Both the position numbers and the translations under genes were made by a program. Of a DNA stretch of 64,000 nucleotides, positions 33,565 through 41,658 are shown one piece after another; the first letter of the stretch is position 1, and every line of letters begins with the position of its first letter. The stretch covers positions 1 to 64,000 of the forward strand of contig JBAVYH010000003.1 of assembly GCA_049698695.1 (NCBI GenBank). The letters run 5' to 3'. This DNA comes from Bog-375 sp049698695. GTDB lineage: Bacteria > Acidobacteriota > Terriglobia > Bryobacterales > Bryobacteraceae. Under the pieces are notes generated by a model. That model made no database searches, was not told the origin of the DNA, and worked only from the letters and a program-made list of their open reading frames with translations.

Positions 33565-33683
33565 CAGCTTTCCCCGATCAGACTCCAGGTTTCGCCGTGC
33601 GCCCTGGCGCGGTACTCGGCGCGCGGGCGCATCGGGCGGTGGTTGCGGCAGGCCGCGAACGGAGTGGCCGCCGTCGCCCTCAC
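33564..33683 (-). CDS. Possible 39-residue protein linking two coupled genes
   Basis: A GTG at 33683 overlaps the stop of the upstream membrane-protein gene (GTGA), and its own TGA overlaps the ATG of the zinc-ribbon gene (TGATG). The predicted peptide is basic, with NHRPMRPRAEYRARAHGE. Overlaps at both ends favour coding, but the frame is short and unrecognised. Confidence 0.35.
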   Translation of the reverse strand: MRATAATPFAACRNHRPMRPRAEYRARAHGETWSLIGES

Positions 33684-34201
33684 TGCTGCAACCCGTGGAG
33701 ATACGTGTGCCCGTGCATGCGGTACTTCAGGTCGCGGAAAAAATCGTAAATGCGGTTGCGACGCGGGCCGCACTCGGGGGCCGGCGGATAGCTAAGCGTG
33801 CGCGTGCTGGTTTCCACCCACAGCCGCTTGTCGCCGGCCTTGCCGGCATCGATATCGACGATGGTTCCCGAACCGCACGATTCGCCGTTGAGAACTTCGA
33901 ACCTCCCCGGCGGCACCGCCTCGGGCCCCCAGTCTTTCATGAAGTCCTGGAGGGAATACGCGCTGCACGGTTGCGCGGCAGTGCATCCCCACAAAGCATA
34001 AGCCTGCTGGTATTCGCCGGACCGAAGATCGTCCATAAAAGCCCTCACCCGCCGCTCGGCGGAGTTGGGAATAAAGAAGAAACTGATCAGGCTGCCGACC
34101 AGTATCACAGCCGCTGCCGCCAGCAAAAGGAAGAATCCCATCTTGATCCGTTTGCTGCGGCGCTCATCGCCTGCACCGTACTGATCGAGATAGCCGCCCA
34201 T
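33680..34201 (-). CDS. Membrane-anchored protein of unknown function
   Basis: The 173-residue product has a short charged N-terminus and one membrane segment (about 22-46, FFLLLAAAAVILVGSLISFFF). An extracytoplasmic domain follows, starting AERRVRAFMDDLRSGEYQQAYALWG, an arrangement reminiscent of DUF4878/NTF2-like lipoprotein domains. Cysteines at CTAAQPC and CGSG could form a disulfide. It lies 20 bp after the OmpH/Skp-like gene on the same strand. No specific function is recognised. Confidence 0.75.
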   Translation of the reverse strand: MGGYLDQYGAGDERRSKRIKMGFFLLLAAAAVILVGSLISFFFIPNSAERRVRAFMDDLRSGEYQQAYALWGCTAAQPCSAYSLQDFMKDWGPEAVPPGRFEVLNGESCGSGTIVDIDAGKAGDKRLWVETSTRTLSYPPAPECGPRRNRIYDFFRDLKYRMHGHTYLHGLQQ

Positions 34202-34221
34202 CTCCTCTCCGGAACCTTGCG

Positions 34222-34764
34222 TTACTTGCCTACCGGCGCTGCCGCCACCGGATAAGCTTTATCGTAGGCCGTGGTAGCATCGGCGGTGATGTCCATGGTG
34301 GGCTTAAAGAACACGATGGACTGCTCCTCCACCACCAGGTCTACGCCTTTTTCCGCGGCGAGCTTCTTGACGATGTCGGTCATGCGCTGGCTGGCTTTGG
34401 ACAGGATGTCCTGGCGGTCGGCCTGCACGTCGGCCTGCAAGTCGTCCTGCATGCGCTGCGCTTCTTTCTGCAATCTCTGCCCCTGCGACCGCAATTCCGA
34501 TTCGGCCTGCGGCGTCATTTGACCGGCGCCCTGTTGCAGCCGCTGCGAGACCGAGGCAAGCTCCTCCTGCGTCTGCCGCAGCTTGTCCGCGCGCGGCTTG
34601 TACCGCGCCTCCATTTCGGCGCTGGCTTTCTTGATGTCGGCCGTATCGAACACGGCTTTTTGCAGGCTGATCACCGCAATCTTGGGCTGCGCATGGGAGA
34701 GCGGAGCAAGGCTTAAAAGGGCCGCGCAGGCTGCAACCGGCCCCAGGCCCATCCGAAGTGACAT
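34222..34764 (-). CDS. OmpH/Skp-like periplasmic chaperone
   Basis: The 180-residue product has a signal peptide (to about residue 25, ending SHAQ), then KIAVISLQKAVFDTADIKKA as in OmpH/Skp. A long coiled-coil region (about 45-135) of Gln/Glu/Arg-rich helix follows, ending in VDLVVEEQSIVFFKPTMDIT. Skp binds unfolded outer-membrane proteins in the periplasm. Start ATG 34764 is well supported by AGGAG; the 25 upstream in-frame codons are not part of it. BamA and lpxD, frequent neighbours, are absent. Confidence 0.88.
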   Translation of the reverse strand: MSLRMGLGPVAACAALLSLAPLSHAQPKIAVISLQKAVFDTADIKKASAEMEARYKPRADKLRQTQEELASVSQRLQQGAGQMTPQAESELRSQGQRLQKEAQRMQDDLQADVQADRQDILSKASQRMTDIVKKLAAEKGVDLVVEEQSIVFFKPTMDITADATTAYDKAYPVAAAPVGK

Positions 34765-34872
34765 GAAAAAACTCCTGAAATGATGTGTAGAAACATTAGC
34801 GTAGCACACCCCACACCGAGATCCCCGCGATCCGGTCACACCGCGGAATCGGGCGCTTGCCGCCGGGATTCT

Positions 34873-36384
34873 CTACTGGGCGAACATTTCTACCAGCACG
34901 CGCCCGATGGAGCCGCTGGGGGTCTCCACGCGGAGGATAGTGGCCAGCGTGGGGGCGATATCGTAGGGCGTGATGTTGTTGTCGTACTCGCCGGTGCGAA
35001 TGCCGGACCCCAGGAAGATGACGGGCACATGGGTGTCGTAGCCAAACGTCACGCCGTGCGTCGTGCCCGTGCGGGAAAACATCCAATAAGGCTCGGGCAG
35101 CACTTCCAGGTCGGCGCCGCGGTGCGGGTAATAGCCGTTCATCATCAGTCGTCCCACCGATTCCTCCAGCGCCTGGCCGGAGGCCAATTGGACGCCGGTA
35201 TAGACGCGGAAGATGTGCGGCACTCCGCGCAATGCCTGGGCCGCGGTCCGCTCCACCTCGGCAAGGTCTAGTTTCCTGGCGGCCACCAACTCGCGATTGA
35301 GATAGACCACCGATTCTTCCACGGCTGTAATCCAATCGAATTTGCCGTACTTCGCGCTAAGCGCTTCCTGCACCGTTTTGGCGATGATCCCCTCCGGCAT
35401 GCGGCCGCCCGGCATATGGCGGGCCTGGTTCACTTCTGGCACCGGTGCCACGCCGTGATCCGCCGTCACCACCACCAGCACGTTATCGAGGCCCAGGGCG
35501 CGGTCCAAAGCGCCGAAGAACCTTCCCAGTAACTCGTCGGTAGCGACCGAGATGGCGCGCGCTTCCAGTGAATCCGGGCCATAGGTGTGCCCGACGTAAT
35601 CGTTGGAAGAAAAACTCACCGCCAGCAGATCGGTAACCCCGCGTTGGCCCAGTTGCTCGCCGGCCAGCGCGCGTTCGGCGAAGCCTTCCACTAGATCGTT
35701 ACCGTACGGCGTGGCTTCGAGCGCGTTATACAACGCGCCCGGCTGCGGCATCCGGTGCCCCAGCCAGGTCTGGCCGGCGTATCGGTCGGCAGGGCGCGCG
35801 GCGTTGGCTTCCTTGACCCAGGCCGGCGCGTCTGCGAAATAGTAAGTGCCGGAGACGAAGTTGCCGCTCTTATTGTCGAACCAATACGCCGCATTGGCCA
35901 TGTGACCGGCCGGCAAAATGGCGGCGCGGTCCTTAAGCGAGATGCCGATCACCCGCGACTGGCTGTTGTCCGCCATCTTCAACTCGTCGCCCACCGTGTC
36001 CACCAGCATGCGCCGTGGCGAGGAGCCCGCGCCCGATCCGCCCACCAGCGTGGTCTCGGGATCGGAGACGCTGGTGACTTCCATCTGCTCGTCCCGGTCG
36101 TACCAGGTATTGGCAATGATGCCGCTGAGCGCGGGCGTGGCGCCACTAAGGAAGATGCTGTGGCCCACCGCCGTCACCGTGGGAAACTGCTGGTAGCGGG
36201 CGTTAGTGAAGACGGCGCCCTTCGTCAGCAGCAGGTCGAAACCGCCGTGGTAGTCCGCGCGGTAGCGCGTGAGGTAGTCGTAGCGGAACTGATCGATGAC
36301 GACCGCCACTACTAATTTCGGCTTCTTGGGAGCGGCGCTCAACAGGCCGCCCGCCATCAGGACTAAGGCAAGGATCTTGCTCAT
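34873..36384 (-). CDS. PafA-like alkaline phosphatase superfamily protein
   Basis: The exported 503-residue product (signal to about residue 18) belongs to the alkaline phosphatase superfamily. VVIDQFRYDYL gives the first metal Asp. The nucleophile segment FPTVTAVGHS has a Thr at the position of PafA Thr79. ANTWYDR gives the Asn, and SLKDRAAILPAGH matches the Lys/Arg pair (K162/R164) of PafA. Later metal ligands are in NDYVGHTYGPDS and TADHGVAPVPE. PafA is a periplasmic phosphate-irrepressible monoesterase, so a phosphate-scavenging role is a fair inference. The start is ATG 36384 (GTG 36390 is possible). Confidence 0.9.
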   Translation of the reverse strand: MSKILALVLMAGGLLSAAPKKPKLVVAVVIDQFRYDYLTRYRADYHGGFDLLLTKGAVFTNARYQQFPTVTAVGHSIFLSGATPALSGIIANTWYDRDEQMEVTSVSDPETTLVGGSGAGSSPRRMLVDTVGDELKMADNSQSRVIGISLKDRAAILPAGHMANAAYWFDNKSGNFVSGTYYFADAPAWVKEANAARPADRYAGQTWLGHRMPQPGALYNALEATPYGNDLVEGFAERALAGEQLGQRGVTDLLAVSFSSNDYVGHTYGPDSLEARAISVATDELLGRFFGALDRALGLDNVLVVVTADHGVAPVPEVNQARHMPGGRMPEGIIAKTVQEALSAKYGKFDWITAVEESVVYLNRELVAARKLDLAEVERTAAQALRGVPHIFRVYTGVQLASGQALEESVGRLMMNGYYPHRGADLEVLPEPYWMFSRTGTTHGVTFGYDTHVPVIFLGSGIRTGEYDNNITPYDIAPTLATILRVETPSGSIGRVLVEMFAQ

Positions 36385-36469
36385 GTCCACTTAGGCTAAC
36401 ACTTGAATGTGACGAAGGAATGATCGCCGGATGGCATCTTCCCGGCTAACTCGCGGCCGCCTGCCTCGC

Positions 36470-36769
36470 CTACTTATCGGCGCTCGCGGCGGGTGCGGGT
36501 TTGCTCTCAGACTTGATTTCGGGCTTTGACTCCGACTTAATACCGGTCTTGGCTGCGTGTCCGTTCTTGGAATCGGGCGCGGAAGTCTTGCCACTTCCGT
36601 AATCGTTGATGTACCACCCGGACCCCTTAAACTGCAGCGCGGGAGCCGACACCAGCCGCTCCACTTCGCCGCCGCACTCCGGGTGCTGGGTGAGAGGCTC
36701 GTCGGCGAACTTCTGCAGAACCTCAAAGTTCTTCCCGCACCGGTGACACAGATATTCGTAAAGCGGCAT
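36470..36769 (-). CDS. FmdB-type zinc-ribbon protein with charged tail
   Basis: The 99-residue product starts with the FmdB/CxxC ribbon: MPLYEYLCHRCGKNFEVLQKF, then HPECGGEVERLVSAP, giving about three of the four expected Cys in CxxC and EC pairs. The C-terminal third is a low-complexity tail of Lys/Ser/Glu repeats (KSESKPEIKSESKPAP). FmdB proteins are predicted regulators of unknown mechanism. It stands alone between the phosphatase and the AsmA-like operon, pointing the same way as both. Confidence 0.88.
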   Translation of the reverse strand: MPLYEYLCHRCGKNFEVLQKFADEPLTQHPECGGEVERLVSAPALQFKGSGWYINDYGSGKTSAPDSKNGHAAKTGIKSESKPEIKSESKPAPAASADK

Positions 36770-36841
36770 AACGAAAGAAACGTTCCCCTACGACCTGTTC
36801 TTATTATACCTCAGCGGTGTTAGTGCGGGCACCGCGCCAGC

Positions 36842-39178
36842 TTACTGCCGGTCGGAATCTTCCGCCTGCAACTTGCCGGGGACCCCCGCGATTCGCAGTT
36901 CTTTGGCGCCGTTCGTGAGCACGATCAGCAGCTTGCCATCTTCCTGGGAGACGCCTCGCCCGGTGTAGGTGTCATCTTCGGTGCGGAGGTTGAGGCCGGT
37001 GAGTCTGACCTGCGGATTGCCCCGCCGCCACGTCAGGTTGTAGTCACCGCTGGCGCGACAGGGCGCGACCGGGCCGAAGTCGAGATCGGTTCCGGAGAAG
37101 GTTCCCGCCGAGGTCAGGTTCGCCACCAACTGCACGCCGACGCCGGAAGTCGCAAACGAGCCCGCCGCATCCAGTCCGCCGGATTGCCATGGCACGTTCT
37201 TCACCTGTCCGGTGAAGCGGTACGCGGGCAGATAGCCACTCAAATTTACCGCCAGCCGCCCCTTGATGACAGCGCGGGCGAGCGTAGCCTCGAGGTCGCT
37301 GAACTCCACCCGCGCGGCGTTCCATTCCAGACGCGAGCGCACCCCGTCCAGGCGGGCGCCGGCCACCGCCAGGCGGTCGATCTGAATCGTGCCCTCCACC
37401 TGGCGCGCCTTCAACCAATCGGGGAGGCTGGTGCGGCCCAGGGCGCGATCAAGCAAGCTCGATCCGCGGCGCAGCGCTGGCAAGCATTCCGTTTCCACTT
37501 CGGCTGCGTCCCATTCCGCCGCGCGCAGGTGCACGCGATTCGGATGCGGCGCTCCCGGCAGGTAGCTGTAATCGCCGGTGAACTTGAGTTTGCCGGCGGT
37601 GCCTCGCAAACGGTCGATGGCCACCCGCGCGCCATCGATCTCGACGCGCGCCGAATCGATCAGCAGCGGATCGGCGATTCCATCCACTGGAATTTGCGCC
37701 TGGTTCACCTGTATGTTGCCGGTCCATCCCGCGTTCGCGGCCTCGCGATGATAGTGCAGTTGCCCGCTCCAATCGCCCCTTTGCACCTGCTCCAGCCAGG
37801 GAACCGCCGCCAGCGTAACCTGCGCGCGCAGAGACGCCATCTTCGTGCGCGCGCCGGAGATCGCGATGTCGAATGCGCCTTCAAGGAAGGCGTAGTCGGC
37901 TTCCACCTGCACATGGTCCGGGCCCGCGGTGCGCACTAGTGTCGGAGCCAGCCGCGCGTGGCCGTCCTCGAGCACGATGGTGGACGGGTCGAGCTGGAGC
38001 GGCGGAGCGTCCCGTATGGTGACCGCCGCGTCGTGCAGCGCCAGTTGACCCTGCAGGCTGCCCGCGTCCGAATAGCCGATGGCGCCGTCCACCGTGCCGT
38101 CCACTTGCAGGTTGGGCGGAACCTCCAGTCCCATGTGCCGCGCCAGTTCCACCAGCGGACCCAGCGGAAAACGATTCCAGCTCAGCGATGCCGCCCAGCG
38201 CGGTTGCGCCAGGTAATTGCTGGCGTGCAATCGCACCGCGAGCGGCAGCGCTGCGCCGTTCACCGAGCTCGATTCGACCTCCAGCTCCTGGCCGGGCAGA
38301 TTCAGTTGGCCGCGCACGTCGAGCGGCCACCCCTGTCCGTATGGCGGCATCTGGTCCCAGCGGTGAACGTCTTCGATATTGAGCCGGCCGGCGATGCCGA
38401 TGCGGTCGATTGGCCCGGCCAGGTGCAGCAGCGCCGAAATCCTCCCGTTCACGCCGCCCGCCTCGCCGCGCAGCAGCACCGTCATCTCGCCCAGCAGCGT
38501 GCGCTCGATCTCCAGGTTGAGATCCACTCGCTCCGGCGACACGTACCAGCGGCCCCGCAAGCGGAATTCACCCAGCCCTTGCGCGGTGCGGTCGCTGCGC
38601 GCCGGTTGGGCCGAACAATCGAGACTCCATCCTCCGCCCGCCGATCGCGGCGGAGAAATGTCGAGGTCGGTTTCGGTCAGATAGAACACCGATTTCTCAT
38701 CGCCGAATTTGAAATGGATGCGGCTGTTGCGCACGTGCAGCGAAGGCGCGCGGCTCATCACGGAGCGATTGACGAGCGAGGCGAAATTCCAGCGGCCCCA
38801 CTCCGAGGCTGGGCCGGACTTGGCGAGGTTGATGCTCGCCCCATCCAGGCTGATGGAGGCAATTACGAAGCGGCCCCCAGCCAGCGACCAAAAGCCGGGC
38901 CGCACCGTCATGTTGTCCATGTACGCGATCGGCTCCTGGCCAATGGACGGGTCTTCGTGGATCACCACGTCGTCCACCGAGAACCCGGGGCCACTGAACA
39001 GGCTGAAGCGCACGGGCCCGCGGAACTCCACGCGCCGTCCCAGGGCGCGCTCCAGCGAGCCGCGCAAACGCTCCCCATACGAGCCGGTATCGATATAAGG
39101 TACGACGATGCCGGCTGCCATCACCAGCGCCAGGGCGGCACCGCCGAGTTTGAACGCCGTGGCGGCGCGCACCTTCAT
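36842..39178 (-). CDS. AsmA-family protein
   Basis: The 778-residue product has one N-terminal membrane segment (LGGAALALVMAAGIVVPYI). This is followed by the AsmA start RVEFRGPVRFSLFSGPGFSVDDVVIHEDP and a very long beta-rich region, as in AsmA/TamB-like lipid-transport proteins of the envelope. Its ATG overlaps the stop of the MocA-like gene by 4 bases (ATGA), an odd pairing because the upstream genes are molybdenum-cofactor genes. It is probably only co-transcribed. Confidence 0.85.
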   Translation of the reverse strand: MKVRAATAFKLGGAALALVMAAGIVVPYIDTGSYGERLRGSLERALGRRVEFRGPVRFSLFSGPGFSVDDVVIHEDPSIGQEPIAYMDNMTVRPGFWSLAGGRFVIASISLDGASINLAKSGPASEWGRWNFASLVNRSVMSRAPSLHVRNSRIHFKFGDEKSVFYLTETDLDISPPRSAGGGWSLDCSAQPARSDRTAQGLGEFRLRGRWYVSPERVDLNLEIERTLLGEMTVLLRGEAGGVNGRISALLHLAGPIDRIGIAGRLNIEDVHRWDQMPPYGQGWPLDVRGQLNLPGQELEVESSSVNGAALPLAVRLHASNYLAQPRWAASLSWNRFPLGPLVELARHMGLEVPPNLQVDGTVDGAIGYSDAGSLQGQLALHDAAVTIRDAPPLQLDPSTIVLEDGHARLAPTLVRTAGPDHVQVEADYAFLEGAFDIAISGARTKMASLRAQVTLAAVPWLEQVQRGDWSGQLHYHREAANAGWTGNIQVNQAQIPVDGIADPLLIDSARVEIDGARVAIDRLRGTAGKLKFTGDYSYLPGAPHPNRVHLRAAEWDAAEVETECLPALRRGSSLLDRALGRTSLPDWLKARQVEGTIQIDRLAVAGARLDGVRSRLEWNAARVEFSDLEATLARAVIKGRLAVNLSGYLPAYRFTGQVKNVPWQSGGLDAAGSFATSGVGVQLVANLTSAGTFSGTDLDFGPVAPCRASGDYNLTWRRGNPQVRLTGLNLRTEDDTYTGRGVSQEDGKLLIVLTNGAKELRIAGVPGKLQAEDSDRQ

Positions 39179-39774
39179 CGCTCAGCCTCGAACAGGGCGC
39201 GGTACGCCGCGGGATCGTCGATGTCCGCCAGCACGCCCGCGTCGTCCACGTCCACGAATTCGGTTTCGCCGGCGTGCGCGCGCACCACGTCGCGCGCGGC
39301 GCCGGATTCCGCCAACGCCAGGAATTCCGGCACCAAGCCGCGCGAAAACCAGATCGGATGCCCGTTCCGCCCCCGGTACCGCGGCACGCGCAGCAGCGCC
39401 CGGCTCGGCGGCTCATGCCCGGCACTGACGCCCGCTCCCAATAGCGCGTCGATCGTCTCCATCCTCACCGCCGGATGGTCGACCAGCGTGAAGAGTACGC
39501 CGGCGGCGCCCGCCGGCACAGCCCGCAATCCGCACTGCATGGAACTGGTCTGGCCGCTCGGCCAACGCTCATTTTCGACGAACGTCGCTGCGCGGCGGGT
39601 GGCGGCGCGGACCTCCTTCGCTGCCGCTCCCAACACCACGATCACCGGCGCACAGCGCGCCTCAAAGAGGCCGACCAGCGTGTCCAGAAACGTTTCGTCG
39701 CGGTACCGCAGCAGTGCCTTGGGCGAGCCCATGCGGCGCGCTTCGCCGGCCGCCAGAATGAGGCCGGCGGTCAC
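39175..39774 (-). CDS. MocA/MobA-like nucleotidyltransferase
   Basis: The 199-residue product shows LILAAGEARRMGSPKALLRY, the nucleotide-binding signature of the molybdopterin cytidylyl/guanylyltransferase family, followed by PSGQTSSMQCGL and FTLVDHPAVRM. Coupled to xdhC it probably makes the MCD or related cofactor for a xanthine-dehydrogenase-type enzyme. It starts at GTG 39774, overlapping the xdhC stop by 4 bases; the longer ORF to 39834 lies over xdhC. No molybdoenzyme gene is in view. Confidence 0.9.
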   Translation of the reverse strand: MTAGLILAAGEARRMGSPKALLRYRDETFLDTLVGLFEARCAPVIVVLGAAAKEVRAATRRAATFVENERWPSGQTSSMQCGLRAVPAGAAGVLFTLVDHPAVRMETIDALLGAGVSAGHEPPSRALLRVPRYRGRNGHPIWFSRGLVPEFLALAESGAARDVVRAHAGETEFVDVDDAGVLADIDDPAAYRALFEAER

Positions 39775-40610
39775 TGCGAGACTGCGGCATGCGGCGCGCT
39801 TCCGGCCAGCACCGAAAGCGAGAGCGCCCGCCACTTGGACGGCGCGTTGCGCCGCACCGCGATCATTTCCGCCGCCACCGCGATGGCGATCTCTTCGGGC
39901 GAAATCGCGCCGATATCCAGGCCCATCGGGGCGTGAACGCGCTCGAAGGCGGTGCGCGCCACGCCTTCCTTTTCCAGTTCCTTTACCACGTTCAGAACTT
40001 TGCGCTTGCTCCCGATCATGGCGATATAGCGGGCCGGCGTCTCCACCGCCAGCTTCAGCACGCGCATGTCGTCGCGATGGCCGCGGGTGACGATGACCAC
40101 GAAGCTGGTCTCGTTGATGGCCAGCGTGGGAAAGACGGTTTCGTATTCGCCCGCGTGTACCGCCGCGGCTTCCGGAAACCGCTCGCGGCTAGCGAAGCTC
40201 TCCCGGTCGTCGATCACCACCGTCGCGAAACCGGCCAGCGAGAGCACCTTCGACAGGCTCTTGGAAATGTGTCCCGCGCCGAAGATGAACGCGTGCGGTA
40301 TGGGCAGCACCGGTTCCACGAAGATGTTGAGCTGGCCGCCGCAGATCAGGCCGTTGTCATACGCTGCGTCCTGGCCCAGGTTGAACGTGAGCTGCTTCGG
40401 CTTTTCGGTTTCCATCACCTCGCGCGCCGCATTCCAGACTTCGGCTTCCACGCAGCCGCCGCCGATGGTGCCTACGATCGAGCCGTCCTCGCGCACCAGC
40501 AGCTTGGCGCTTTCGTAGCTGGGAATCGAGCCGCGCACCTCCACGATGGTGGCGAGCGCGCACTTTTGCCCCAGCCCGCGCAGGCGCACCAACTCCTCGA
40601 ATACATCCAT
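39771..40610 (-). CDS. xdhC: XdhC-family molybdenum-cofactor insertion factor
   Basis: The 279-residue product has the XdhC/CoxI motifs: IVEVRGSIPSYESAKLLV, GTIGGGCVEAEV, and the Rossmann-like C-terminal domain IFGAGHISKSL, VIVTRGHRDD and YIAMIGSKRK, ending in GLDIGAISPEEIAIAVAAE. XdhC proteins bind and sulfurate the molybdenum cofactor before insertion into xanthine-dehydrogenase-family enzymes. It is the first gene of a three-gene overlapping set (xdhC, MocA-like, AsmA-like). The hydroxylase subunits are missing from the window. Confidence 0.93.
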   Translation of the reverse strand: MDVFEELVRLRGLGQKCALATIVEVRGSIPSYESAKLLVREDGSIVGTIGGGCVEAEVWNAAREVMETEKPKQLTFNLGQDAAYDNGLICGGQLNIFVEPVLPIPHAFIFGAGHISKSLSKVLSLAGFATVVIDDRESFASRERFPEAAAVHAGEYETVFPTLAINETSFVVIVTRGHRDDMRVLKLAVETPARYIAMIGSKRKVLNVVKELEKEGVARTAFERVHAPMGLDIGAISPEEIAIAVAAEMIAVRRNAPSKWRALSLSVLAGSAPHAAVSQ

Positions 40611-40655
40611 CGACGTCGATTATAACGTGCGGAGACAGTTGAGGGCGTGCGAGAG

Positions 40656-40744
40656 GTAGGACAGACGATCGGTTGCTGTCGTCTGTCAGGGCTTCGCGCC
40701 AGGGCGGGCGTGACAGACCACGAAAGGCGATGGTCTGTCCTACC
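40656..40744. repeat. Long inverted repeat with 17-bp arms
   Basis: GGTAGGACAGACGATCG (40656-40672) pairs with CGATGGTCTGTCCTACC (40728-40744) with one mismatch, and inner TGTCGTCTGTCA/TGACAGACCA pieces pair as well. The element fills the gap between divergent xdhC and phzF. It looks like a dispersed palindromic repeat rather than an operator. Confidence 0.65.
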
Positions 40745-40805
40745 CGCGCCGGCAGGAATGCCGACGCGGCACACACGAGCGCGTGCGCCGCGCCTGCCAC
40801 CTACA

Positions 40806-40832
40806 ATAGACTAGATAGACTAATTAGATTCT
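40806..40832. repeat. Three 9-bp tandem repeats before phzF
   Basis: ATAGACTAG, ATAGACTAA and TTAGATTCT follow one another without gaps, in an AT-rich spot just after a -10-like TACAAT (40802-40807). A regulator site is possible. Confidence 0.4.
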
Positions 40833-40861
40833 CCAGATCGGAGGTTAATCCAGCCACCACC

Positions 40862-41653
40862 ATGCCTGTTCCCATCGTCCAAGTCGACGCTTTCACCAAT
40901 CGGCCTTTCGCCGGCAACCCGGCGGCGGTTTGTGTGCTTCCCGGGGCGCGCCCGGATGCCTGGATGCGCGATGTAGCGCGCGAGATGAACCTCTCGGAGA
41001 CAGCTTTCCTGCATCCCGAAAACGGCGGCTACCGGCTGCGCTGGTTCACGCCCGCGGTGGAAGTGGACCTGTGCGGCCACGCCACCGTCGCCAGCGCTCA
41101 TGTGCTGTGGGAAGACGGCCACTTGCCGGAGGGCCGGCAGGCGCGCTTCCAAACACGCAGCGGCTTGTTGCTGGCGGACCGGCGCGGCGAATGGATCGAG
41201 CTCGATTTTCCAGCCAAGGTCGCGGCCAGCGTGGAAGCGCCGCCGGGCATGCTTGCCGCGCTGGGCGTCAAAGCCACAAGCGTCGCGCGCAACCAATTCG
41301 ATTACCTGGTGGAGGTGGCGTCGGAGGCGGAAGTGCGCTCCGCCGCACCCGATTTCACCGCCTTGAAGAAGGTTGGAGCGCGCGGCATCATCGTCACCGC
41401 CCGCGCTTCCACCGCTGGTTTCGATTTCGTCTCGCGATTCCTCGCTCCCGGCTCGGGCATCGATGAGGACCCTGTCACTGGCTCGTCGCATACCGCCCTG
41501 GGACCATACTGGGCAGAGCGCCTGGGCAAACGCGAATTCACCGCTTACCAGGCTTCCGCGCGTGGCGGCGTGGTCCGGGTGAGGGTGAACGGCGACCGCG
41601 TGATCCTCGGCGGCCAGGCCGTCACCGTAATGCGCGCCGAGTTGTTGGCGTAA
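40862..41653 (+). CDS. PhzF-family isomerase
   Basis: The 263-residue product begins VQVDAFTNRPFAGNPAAVCVL with the catalytic Glu in LSETAFL, and has VDLCGHATVASAHVL and GIDEDPVTGSSHTALGPYW, the two halves of the diaminopimelate-epimerase fold. PhzF relatives isomerise or epimerise small acids; only phenazine producers have the named function. There is no phenazine cluster here, so the substrate is unknown. ATG 40862 lacks a close Shine-Dalgarno (GGAGG lies 16 bases upstream). Confidence 0.92.
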   Translation: MPVPIVQVDAFTNRPFAGNPAAVCVLPGARPDAWMRDVAREMNLSETAFLHPENGGYRLRWFTPAVEVDLCGHATVASAHVLWEDGHLPEGRQARFQTRSGLLLADRRGEWIELDFPAKVAASVEAPPGMLAALGVKATSVARNQFDYLVEVASEAEVRSAAPDFTALKKVGARGIIVTARASTAGFDFVSRFLAPGSGIDEDPVTGSSHTALGPYWAERLGKREFTAYQASARGGVVRVRVNGDRVILGGQAVTVMRAELLA

Positions 41654-41658
41654 ACCTT

